This document shows, piece after piece, positions 1 to 4,987 of a stretch of 5,009 nucleotides of DNA. Numbering within the stretch: position 1 is the first letter of the stretch; every line of letters starts with the position of its first letter. The stretch spans positions 5,128-10,136 of the forward strand of contig NZ_MXAN01000077.1 of assembly GCF_002027545.1 (NCBI RefSeq), written 5' to 3'. The DNA comes from Moraxella lacunata. GTDB lineage: Bacteria > Pseudomonadota > Gammaproteobacteria > Pseudomonadales > Moraxellaceae. A model generated the notes under the pieces. That model was not told the origin of the DNA, did not search any database, and saw nothing but the letters and a program-made list of their open reading frames with translations. The position numbers were made by a program, and so were the translations under genes.

Positions 1-22
1 AACCCTAGTATTTATAAGGGTT
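1..22. repeat. Short inverted repeat at left window edge
   Basis: AACCCT at 1-6 is the reverse complement of AGGGTT at 17-22, with a 10-base AT-rich loop. It may be the remains of a hairpin or terminator belonging to a gene left of the window. The arms are short and no strong T-run follows, so this is weak. Bases 23-92 are AT-rich and I see nothing else in them. Confidence 0.2.
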
Positions 23-92
23 TACGTTTAGTTTGGAAAAAGCTCTAATGTTATTATTTTTGGTATTGCTAATTAACCATACCTTTGGGGTA

Positions 93-169
93 GATTTGTA
101 GGGGTAAATTACATTTGTCCTGTGATAAAGTGTTGATTTTTGGGCGAATAAATTGCCCCCCTACACATC
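93..169. repeat. Degenerate palindromic intergenic repeat, MITE-like
   Basis: The outer arms, 93-104 and 158-169, are complementary at 11 of 12 positions and include TGTAGGGG at 97-104 and CCCCTACA at 158-165. Each half also contains its own smaller palindrome. The right half pairs GGGC at 142-145 and AAT at 147-149 with ATTGCCC at 152-158, leaving one bulged G. The left half (101-120) looks like a decayed version with C-to-T and G-to-A changes. The architecture of TGTAGGGG ends, inner GGGCGAAT-like blocks and a short AT-rich centre resembles repeated intergenic palindromes or miniature inverted-repeat elements known from many bacteria. There is no coding capacity. The copy number cannot be judged from one window, so the mobile-element reading is inference. 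Confidence 0.5.
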
Positions 170-204
170 CAAATTTTAAAATATATCTTTATTGAACAAT
201 ACCT

Positions 205-231
205 AAAAACCAATCAGCTCGGTCATCGGTT
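205..231 (-). terminator. Probable Rho-independent terminator of recN
   Basis: Read on the minus strand just after the recN stop codon, AACCGAT (231-225) pairs with ATTGGTT (214-208) in a 7-bp stem with one G-U pair and a 10-base loop. A run of five T residues (209-205) overlaps and follows the stem. The stem starts only 7 bases past the stop codon, which fits recN termination. The stem is modest in GC, so the call is moderate. Confidence 0.45.
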
Positions 232-237
232 GAATAG

Positions 238-1917
238 TTACTGCATTTTGACTTTATTAATATCATCAAGCAAGCCCTTGACGTGAGCCCGAGTCGCTTC
301 GGTGATGTTCACCCCACCTGACATGCGTGCCAACTCATCAATCTGTCTGTCACCCGTGATGATGGACAAATGACTCATCGTCTGCTCGCCATGTTCTTTG
401 TGTACCAAGATATGACGGTGTGCCGCCGCCGCAACCTGTGCTTGGTGCGTGATGGCGAATAACTGCTGATGGTCGCCCAAACTTCTTAGTAGCTCACCCA
501 CCACCTGAGCTGTACCACCACTGATACCCACGTCCACTTCATCAAACACCAAGGTCGGACGTGTCTCTTGATTCACGCCTGCACTCATGACCTGCATGAT
601 GAGAGCCATGCGAGACAGCTCGCCCCCTGACGCCACTTTGTGTAGCGGTTGCATGGGCATGCCGACATTGGCACTAAACATGAGAGCGATGTCAAACATC
701 CCACTACCACCATACTGATGTGTCTCCTTGGGGCTAAACTCAAAGACACAGCTGGCGTTCGGCAGGGCAAGTGCCGATAAGCGATGAGCCAGTTCGTCAG
801 CGATTTGTGGGGCGATTTTGGTACGTTCGTGGTGCAGTTTGTCCGCCGCACTCACATACTTATCCCACGCCACTGCCACCTGCTCATCCATGGTCTCGTT
901 GTCAGGCAGGCTCTCTAATTTGTCCAGCTCTGCCTGCCATTGCCCTGCCTGTGCGGTCAGCTCGTCTGTGGTCGTGTGGTATTTTTTGGCAAGGCGATGA
1001 GCCAGCCCCATGAGATTATTAAGCTCATCTAGTCGCTCTTCGTCAGGCAGTGACTGCTCGGCATAGTCCACCAGCCGTGCCACCGCGTCATCTATCTGCT
1101 CGGACGCTTGGGTAAGTAGCTCGCTACACTCGGCGAACACTCGGCTTTTGTCAGACAAGTTATCACAGATTTTTAGACTGCGTGCTAATAGACCTGACAC
1201 ACTCATCTCATCATTGTCTAGGTGCGTGACTGCTTGCACCGCTGACTGCATGAGATTTTCAAGGTTGGACAACTCATCATACTCTTGCTCTATCTCGCTG
1301 ATGTCCACCGCCATGAGTGGCTCAATGTCGCTTAGGCGTGATGACAAAAGTGCCATGCGGTCGGCACGCTGAGTGGACATGGCACGAGCGTCATCGGCTT
1401 CTTTTTTTAGGCGTTGGTATGTCCCAAAGGCGTCTTTGGTCGCTGATTTTAAGGCATGCAAGCCCCCCACATCATCTAGCCAATCGATGACAAACTGCGG
1501 TTTTAGTAGTTCAAGCCCTGCATGCTGTGAGTGGATATTGACCAAAATACTGCCCAGTGATTTTAGTTCGCTAAGGCTTGCTGGCACGCCATTTATCCAT
1601 GATTTTGAGCGTCCGTTGGCACTGATTTTACGGCGGATGAGCAGTGTGTCTTCTTCTAGCTCTCGCTCATGCTCGGCAAACCACTGGCTCACTTTGTCAT
1701 TATCGGTTATATCAAACTCGCCAAACACCGACGCTTCACTCTCGCCAAAACGCACCATGCCAGCATCAGCTCGTCCGCCCACACACAGCGATAAAGCATC
1801 CAATATCAAGGACTTACCTGCACCTGTCTCGCCCGTGATGACATTAAAACGCTCATCAAAGATGATTTCATGGTGCTTAATCAAAGCCAAATTATCTAAG
1901 GTTAGGGCTGTTAGCAT
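238..1917 (-). CDS. recN: DNA repair protein RecN
   Basis: RecN is a cytoplasmic SMC-like ATPase that acts at DNA double-strand breaks, promoting chromosome cohesion and RecA-dependent recombination. The protein has 559 residues, close to the roughly 550 usual for the family. An N-terminal ATPase half carries the Walker A motif GETGAGKS at 29-36 and a Q-loop in VNIHSQHAG at 126-134. A long, charged, mostly helical stretch at about 155-385 fits the RecN coiled coil. The C-terminal half has the ABC signature SGGELSR (430-436), Walker B TLVFDEVDVG (455-464, catalytic E460) and the switch histidine in ITHQAQ (H491). All key residues are present, so the gene looks functional. The ATG at 1917-1915 is chosen because MLTALTLDNLAL matches the usual RecN start and an in-frame stop lies upstream. 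The ribosome site is weak (TGGA, about 6 bases upstream). It appears monocistronic, between its own promoter region and a terminator. Confidence 0.97.
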   Translation of the reverse strand: MLTALTLDNLALIKHHEIIFDERFNVITGETGAGKSLILDALSLCVGGRADAGMVRFGESEASVFGEFDITDNDKVSQWFAEHERELEEDTLLIRRKISANGRSKSWINGVPASLSELKSLGSILVNIHSQHAGLELLKPQFVIDWLDDVGGLHALKSATKDAFGTYQRLKKEADDARAMSTQRADRMALLSSRLSDIEPLMAVDISEIEQEYDELSNLENLMQSAVQAVTHLDNDEMSVSGLLARSLKICDNLSDKSRVFAECSELLTQASEQIDDAVARLVDYAEQSLPDEERLDELNNLMGLAHRLAKKYHTTTDELTAQAGQWQAELDKLESLPDNETMDEQVAVAWDKYVSAADKLHHERTKIAPQIADELAHRLSALALPNASCVFEFSPKETHQYGGSGMFDIALMFSANVGMPMQPLHKVASGGELSRMALIMQVMSAGVNQETRPTLVFDEVDVGISGGTAQVVGELLRSLGDHQQLFAITHQAQVAAAAHRHILVHKEHGEQTMSHLSIITGDRQIDELARMSGGVNITEATRAHVKGLLDDINKVKMQ

Positions 1918-1950
1918 GAATGTTCCATTATAAGTATGAATCGTTGCGAT

Positions 1951-1959
1951 ATTTTAGCA
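1951..1959 (-). promoter_or_regulatory. Candidate extended -10 promoter of recN
   Basis: On the minus strand the sequence TGC-TAAAAT (1959-1951) is an extended -10 element with 5 of 6 matches to TATAAT, placed to give a leader of about 25-30 bases before recN. No good -35 lies 17 bases upstream. A second TATAAT occurs at 1932-1927, but it is so close to the ATG that it would give an almost leaderless transcript. No LexA-type CTGT-N8-ACAG operator is visible. Confidence 0.35.
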
Positions 1960-1984
1960 CAATCAGGGCTTGTTTGGATAATTT

Positions 1985-2056
1985 GGTCGGGCAAAAGAAA
2001 ATTGCAAGCCCAACCCATCAATCCCAAGCCTAATTTTAAAATTATCTAGGATTGAT
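1985..2056. repeat. Two adjacent stem-loops in the spacer upstream of recN
   Basis: Arms at 1985-1992 and 2008-2015 form an 8-bp stem, best on the minus-strand transcript, where one pair is G-U. The loop is 15 bases. One base further, ATCAATCC at 2017-2024 pairs perfectly with GGATTGAT at 2049-2056. Its 24-base loop contains a 14-bp AT palindrome (2031-2044). Neither is followed by a convincing T-run on the minus strand, so they are not clear terminators. They could form 3' structure of the upstream membrane-gene transcript, or be remains of a repeat. The rest of the spacer, 1918-2112, holds only the recN promoter candidates. Confidence 0.4.
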
Positions 2057-2112
2057 TTTAACCGTTTAGACTTTTAAAAATCAAATTCCACTTTTCCGTC
2101 CAAATATACAAA

Positions 2113-2253
2113 TTATCGATTAAAAAATACATTTTTCCAAAACACAAACCAACCGTAGATAAATTTAATAGCCAATATTGCAAATACAAATGCGAAATTC
2201 CAACTAAAACCATGTACCCAATGCTCTTTATCAAACAATAAAACAGCACTCAT
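2113..2253 (-). CDS. Small single-pass membrane protein, 46 residues, unknown function
   Basis: This small gene starts with ATG at 2253-2251, overlapping the TGA stop of the 278-residue gene by four bases (ATGA), and ends with TAA at 2115-2113. The overlap implies translational coupling. The product begins MSAVLLFDKEHW, has one hydrophobic, aromatic-rich segment at about residues 16-39 ending in WFVFWK, and a short tail ending NR. Tryptophans at 12, 18, 35 and 39 sit near the segment's ends, as is common at membrane interfaces. I do not recognise the family. It may be a small subunit or partner of the membrane protein encoded just upstream, which is inference. A GTG-started 63-codon frame (2058-2249) overlaps it in another phase. 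The ATG frame is preferred for its start codon, ATGA overlap and coherent membrane segment. It falls below common gene-length cut-offs. Confidence 0.6.
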   Translation of the reverse strand: MSAVLLFDKEHWVHGFSWNFAFVFAILAIKFIYGWFVFWKNVFFNR

Positions 2254-3086
2254 ATCCAAGAAAAAAAATACAGAATTATCGACACAAATAATAACATCAT
2301 TGCCAATGTAGCCACACTAGAAAAAATAAAAGAGCCAACAGAGTGAATGTTTCTTGGGTCTACACTCAGTCCACCGAGCCAGTCCAAAGGCCGCCAAATA
2401 ATCGTTGCAAATGCAAATAAGATGAGTGGAAAGCAAAAACTTCTAAATACTTGAAATAAAGCAGTTGCTCCACCAAAGCTAGAAGCCAAAAACTCTCTTT
2501 CGGAAGTGTAAAGTTGATACAATTCCACATCACTAGGCTTAATTCTAACAAAAAATAACTGATGATTAACCCCCTCATCAGACACAAAATCTGTATTTGC
2601 CCGCACCCACTCAATCAATGCACTTGCCCATCTTGGCTCCCACAACAACGCCATATCCTTCACCCACGCCGAAATAAAAAACACTTCAAATAAAAAATAT
2701 GAACCAAGAAATACCAACGCCCACCTTTGGGCGGGTCGCATGGCAAGACCTCCTGTATGAGCAAGCTCTGCTTCTACTTCTGCTCTGTCGTATTCATCAA
2801 GTTCATCTAGGGCTTGTTGTAATTCTTGTTCTCGTTTTGCGGTGTGGGTTTTTGAAAAGAAAAGCTTAAACCAAAAGGGGCAAAGTGCCATACAGGCACA
2901 GATAAATAGATAAAAGACAAAATTAAAGAACAGATTTTGCTGTAAGCTAAATCCTTGTAATTCAAAGCCTAAAAAGATAAACCCAACAAAGAACCAAAAA
3001 CAAATGATAAGAGCATAATAAAACAGATTGTCTTCATACAGACGATTAGAGACAAGCCAGTCGGCAATGGTGTCGGTGTGGGGCAT
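2250..3086 (-). CDS. Multi-pass inner-membrane protein of unknown function
   Basis: I do not recognise a family for this 278-residue protein. Hydrophobic segments lie at about 21-41, 51-76, 122-142, 207-230 and 251-277, suggesting four or five membrane spans and no cleaved signal peptide. The loop at 77-120 is strongly charged, starting with SKTHTAKREQE and continuing as an acidic helix or short coiled coil at 84-109. By the positive-inside rule it is probably cytoplasmic. The loop at about 143-206 would then be periplasmic. The fourth segment contains R215, unusual within a span. The ATG at 3086-3084 is the only reasonable start, since no in-frame start lies between it and an upstream stop at 3119-3117. 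The ribosome site is weak. The gene has a good promoter directly upstream, is transcribed away from the LysR gene, and is coupled to the 46-residue gene. It is visibly more AT-rich than recN or the regulator. Confidence 0.8.
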   Translation of the reverse strand: MPHTDTIADWLVSNRLYEDNLFYYALIICFWFFVGFIFLGFELQGFSLQQNLFFNFVFYLFICACMALCPFWFKLFFSKTHTAKREQELQQALDELDEYDRAEVEAELAHTGGLAMRPAQRWALVFLGSYFLFEVFFISAWVKDMALLWEPRWASALIEWVRANTDFVSDEGVNHQLFFVRIKPSDVELYQLYTSEREFLASSFGGATALFQVFRSFCFPLILFAFATIIWRPLDWLGGLSVDPRNIHSVGSFIFSSVATLAMMLLFVSIILYFFSWI

Positions 3087-3113
3087 GGGCGTTCTTTGTG
3101 GGTAAATAAAACA

Positions 3114-3142
3114 ATCTTAGCATAGTAGGTGGGGTTTGTCAT
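3114..3142 (-). promoter_or_regulatory. Promoter of the membrane-protein unit
   Basis: On the minus strand the -35 box ATGACA (3142-3137, 5 of 6 matches) and the -10 box TAAGAT (3119-3114) are separated by 17 bases. The -10 is preceded by TGC, an extended -10 element. The start point would be near 3107, leaving a leader of about 20 bases to the ATG at 3086. Confidence 0.55.
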
Positions 3143-3160
3143 TGTTTTTACATCGTCGCC

Positions 3161-3173
3161 AAATACAGTATTT
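3161..3173. promoter_or_regulatory. Perfect 13-bp palindrome, candidate regulator site
   Basis: AAATAC-A-GTATTT is perfectly symmetric around position 3167. It lies about 60 bases upstream of the predicted start point of the membrane-protein unit, where LysR-type regulators usually place their high-affinity site. It does not show a symmetric T-N11-A pattern, so binding by the neighbouring LysR protein is only a hypothesis. Confidence 0.35.
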
Positions 3174-3219
3174 TTATCAAGCGAATCCGACTAATTTTTA
3201 TCCAAAAAATATTTTATCC
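3172..3219 (+). repeat. Three direct copies of TTTTATC in the divergent promoter region
   Basis: TTTTATC occurs at 3172-3178, 3196-3202 and 3212-3218, with start-to-start spacings of 24 and 16 bases. The last two copies extend to TTTTATCC. The region is AT-rich, but the conserved C and the clustering between two divergent promoters make an operator role possible. A 10-bp palindrome AAAATATTTT overlaps at 3206-3215. Confidence 0.3.
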
Positions 3220-3225
3220 GCCCCC

Positions 3226-3253
3226 TTGTATCTTGGCAATTATCATTTATAAT
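3226..3253 (+). promoter_or_regulatory. Promoter of the LysR-type regulator gene
   Basis: A consensus -10 TATAAT lies at 3248-3253. TTGTAT at 3226-3231, 16 bases upstream, is a partial -35 match. Transcription would start near 3260, giving a leader of about 26 bases to the ATG at 3286. Confidence 0.5.
3239..3253. promoter_or_regulatory. LysR-type dyad overlapping the regulator's -10 box
   Basis: ATTAT (3239-3243) and ATAAT (3249-3253) form an inverted repeat with a 5-base centre. It contains the T-N11-A signature of LysR boxes (T3240, A3252). It coincides with the -10 box of the regulator gene, a position that would suit autorepression. The sequence is AT-rich, so chance is a real alternative. 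Confidence 0.35.
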
Positions 3254-3285
3254 ATCATCTTATATATTTATTAAGGTTAATAATA

Positions 3286-4203
3286 ATGAGCACCACCCTA
3301 CGCCAGCTAAAAGCCTTTGTGCTTGTCGCCGAGCAAAACAGTTTTACCAAGGCTGCCGAGACACTGTGCCTGACCCAGTCTGCCCTAAGCGGTCTGATTA
3401 AGGAGTTGGAACAAAATCTTGACGTCAAACTCTTTGACCGCACCACACGCAAACTACACCTATCAGACGCAGGTTCACGGCTACTGCCACAGGCTCGGCG
3501 AGTTCTCAATGAGATGTCAGTACTCAACGAAAAAGTCAATAACCTAAAATCACTACACCAAGGACACGTCCGCCTTGCTGTCTCTCAGCAGTTGTCTGCG
3601 TCCACCATGCCCAAATTTGTCGCCAAGTTCTGTGAGCTACACCCCAACATTCAGGTCACGCTCACCGACTGCTCGGTGGATAATGTGGTTGAGCATATTG
3701 AGAACCTAGAAGCTGATTTGGGGGTCGCTCCCGAACGTCCTTATTCTGATGATTTGAATGTGGATGTGCTGTTTAGCTCGCCTTTTTATTTGGTACTACC
3801 GTCAAACCACCCCTTTGCCCAAAAAGATGAAATCACATGGGCGGACTTACTTGATGAAAAACTCATCACCCTAAACGGGCCTTTTATCAAAAGCCTACAA
3901 AACGAACTTCCCAATAACATTTCAAGTCGTATCTTTAACCCTGATTTTGAGATTAATTTTCTCTCAACCGCCCTTGGCATGACCCGAATGGGACTTGGGG
4001 TGACGTTATGCCTGCTCTATGCTACCGAATGGGTGGAACTATACGGGCTGGTCATGCGACCCATCAGCGAGCCTGTGGTAGAACGCAAATTTTTGCTCTA
4101 CACCCACAAAAACCGCTCACTGTCGCCTGCCGCTCTTGCCTTTAAGGAATTTTTGATTAATAACGCTGGGGATTTTTTGGTCAGTAAGCCCACAACGGTA
4201 TAG
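3286..4203 (+). CDS. LysR-type transcriptional regulator
   Basis: This is a DNA-binding regulator of 305 residues, the normal LysR length. The N-terminal winged helix-turn-helix covers residues 1-60: FTKAAETL (20-27) leads into the recognition helix TQSALSGLIKELE (30-42) and the wing LFDRTTR (49-55). A linker helix spans about 60-88. The effector-binding domain covers about 92-295, with a GLGVTLCL segment (236-243) where many family members have a G-x-G-hydrophobic motif. The ATG is supported by AAGG at 3273-3276, 9 bases upstream, and by the family-typical start TLRQLKAFV. The gene is divergent from the membrane-protein unit across 199 bases, which makes that unit and its own promoter the likeliest targets. 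The effector cannot be read from the sequence. No terminator is seen before the toxin-antitoxin promoter, which begins 7 bases after the TAG stop. Confidence 0.93.
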   Translation: MSTTLRQLKAFVLVAEQNSFTKAAETLCLTQSALSGLIKELEQNLDVKLFDRTTRKLHLSDAGSRLLPQARRVLNEMSVLNEKVNNLKSLHQGHVRLAVSQQLSASTMPKFVAKFCELHPNIQVTLTDCSVDNVVEHIENLEADLGVAPERPYSDDLNVDVLFSSPFYLVLPSNHPFAQKDEITWADLLDEKLITLNGPFIKSLQNELPNNISSRIFNPDFEINFLSTALGMTRMGLGVTLCLLYATEWVELYGLVMRPISEPVVERKFLLYTHKNRSLSPAALAFKEFLINNAGDFLVSKPTTV

Positions 4204-4209
4204 AATGGG

Positions 4210-4238
4210 TTGAAAAAATATAAGTCTTGACTTATAAT
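4210..4238 (+). promoter_or_regulatory. Promoter of the toxin-antitoxin operon
   Basis: The -35 box TTGAAA (4210-4215, 5 of 6) and the perfect -10 box TATAAT (4233-4238) have the optimal 17-base spacing. The predicted start near 4245 coincides with the ribosome site, so the leader before the TTG at 4259 would be only about 14 bases. Confidence 0.7.
4219..4236. promoter_or_regulatory. Operator palindrome of the toxin-antitoxin operon
   Basis: TATAAGTC (4219-4226), a TT centre and GACTTATA (4229-4236) form a perfect 8+8 inverted repeat. It fills most of the -35/-10 spacer and covers four bases of the -10 box. A dimeric Xre-type antitoxin bound here would block RNA polymerase, which is the usual autoregulation of such operons. 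Binding by this particular antitoxin is inferred from position and symmetry. Confidence 0.65.
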
Positions 4239-4258
4239 TTTGGTAAGGGGGATAAATC

Positions 4259-4597
4259 TTGTACACCGTTTTAATGACCGAGCATTTTACCGAATGGCTG
4301 ACAAATCTAAGTCAAAGCGAACAAGAAAGTGTGGCTTATGCCATCAAGTTACTACAAACTTACGGTCATGAGCTTTCACGCCCTTATGCCGATACGCTTT
4401 ATAATAGCACCATCTCAAACCTAAAAGAGTTGCGTATTCAACATAGTGGTAAGCCATACCGTGCATTTTTTGCCTTTGACCCAAAAAGACAAGCCATTTT
4501 GCTATGTGCAGGCGACAAAACAGGCGACAAACGTTTTTATCAACGCATGATACCCCTTGCCGAGAGCTTATACCAAGCCTATTTGGAGCAGTTATGA
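4259..4597 (+). CDS. higB: RelE/HigB-like toxin (phage Gp49-like family)
   Basis: The 112-residue product is a probable toxin of a type II toxin-antitoxin pair. Related HigB/RelE proteins are mRNA endonucleases that act on translating ribosomes. The family pattern is clear: LKELRI at 55-60, KPYRAFFAFDP at 65-75, QAILLCAGDKTG at 78-89, and the C-terminal KRFY-x-RMIP-x-AE-x-LY at 91-105. R59, R68, K87 and R92 are plausible active-site or RNA-contact residues. The start is TTG at 4259, supported by AAGGGG at 4245-4250, 8 bases upstream; the next in-frame ATG is codon 6, without a good ribosome site. Its stop overlaps the antitoxin start in ATGA (4594-4597), and toxin-first order is typical of higBA. 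The symbol is by family resemblance. Cleavage specificity is unknown. Confidence 0.85.
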   Translation: MYTVLMTEHFTEWLTNLSQSEQESVAYAIKLLQTYGHELSRPYADTLYNSTISNLKELRIQHSGKPYRAFFAFDPKRQAILLCAGDKTGDKRFYQRMIPLAESLYQAYLEQL

Positions 4598-4887
4598 AAC
4601 TTACCAATTTTGATGATTTTTTTGGCAATTTACCCAAAGACAGCCAAGAACGTGTCAATGAGCGAGTTGCCGATACCTTAGTCAGTATCCGCCTAAGCGA
4701 GCTTCGCAAAAATGCCAAACTTACCCAAGCTGAGCTTGCCGACAAAATTGGCGTGTCCCAATCCGCCATTTGCCAAATGGAAAGTGCCGACAACCCCGAA
4801 TACGCCACCATCAAAAAATACGTCCAAGCCCTAGGCGGAAAGCTCATCGTTGAGATTGATGGCAAGCAGTCGGTATTATTTGGCTGA
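4594..4887 (+). CDS. higA: Xre-family HTH antitoxin (HigA-like)
   Basis: This 97-residue protein is the likely antitoxin and autorepressor of the operon. A Cro/C1-type helix-turn-helix lies at about residues 33-75, with TQAELADK (44-51) and the recognition helix SQSAICQM (55-62), followed by a short C-terminal strand region GGKLIVEIDG. The N-terminal 30 residues (KLTNFDDFFGNLPKD onward) probably contribute to dimerisation or toxin contact. The ATG at 4594 is preferred over an in-frame ATG at 4504, which would add 30 residues inside the toxin gene. The chosen start has GGAG at 4585-4588, 5 bases upstream, and the 4-base ATGA overlap with the toxin. No obvious terminator follows the TGA stop. 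The neighbouring operator palindrome is the expected binding site. Confidence 0.87.
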   Translation: MKLTNFDDFFGNLPKDSQERVNERVADTLVSIRLSELRKNAKLTQAELADKIGVSQSAICQMESADNPEYATIKKYVQALGGKLIVEIDGKQSVLFG

Positions 4888-4940
4888 TAAACAATCACTA
4901 GAAACAAAAAAATTTCCCCCACAACCGCCCGATTTTGCGT

Positions 4941-4946
4941 TATACT
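4941..4946 (+). promoter_or_regulatory. Possible -10 box for a gene beyond the window
   Basis: TATACT matches the -10 consensus at 5 of 6 positions in the spacer after the antitoxin gene. No good -35 lies at the right distance. No coding region starts before the window ends, so any target gene is outside. Confidence 0.3.
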
Positions 4947-4967
4947 GACACGGTTTTTATTTAGGAC

Positions 4968-4987
4968 GTGTTGAACCTTTATAACAC
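4968..4987. repeat. Weak inverted repeat near the right window edge
   Basis: GTGTT (4968-4972) and AACAC (4983-4987) flank a 10-base AT-rich centre. It could be a regulatory dyad or the tip of an insertion-sequence end running out of the window, but the arms are too short to decide. Confidence 0.2.

Noticed and set aside
585..851. Minus-strand frame inside recN in another phase
   Set aside because: It lies entirely within a well-conserved gene and its cysteine- and arginine-rich product looks like a frame shadow.
1373..1933. Long open frame on the plus strand opposite the 5' part of recN
   Set aside because: It is antisense to the conserved ATPase-coding region, its product is serine-rich without recognisable domains, and recN fully explains the sequence.
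2058..2249. A 63-codon frame starting with GTG directly after the 278-residue gene on the minus strand
   Set aside because: It overlaps the 46-codon ATG frame in another phase. The ATG frame has the better start codon, the ATGA overlap and a coherent membrane segment, so only one of the two is likely real.
3255..3539. Minus-strand frame opposite the LysR DNA-binding domain
   Set aside because: It is a shadow of the conserved helix-turn-helix coding region, with no plausible independent start context.
4504..4593. Upstream in-frame start that would lengthen the antitoxin by 30 residues
   Set aside because: The added part lies inside the toxin gene. The ATG at 4594 has a good ribosome site and the typical ATGA overlap.
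4911..4946. TTTCCC as a -35 box for the TATACT box
   Set aside because: The spacing of about 22 bases is too long and the match is poor, so only the -10 candidate is listed.
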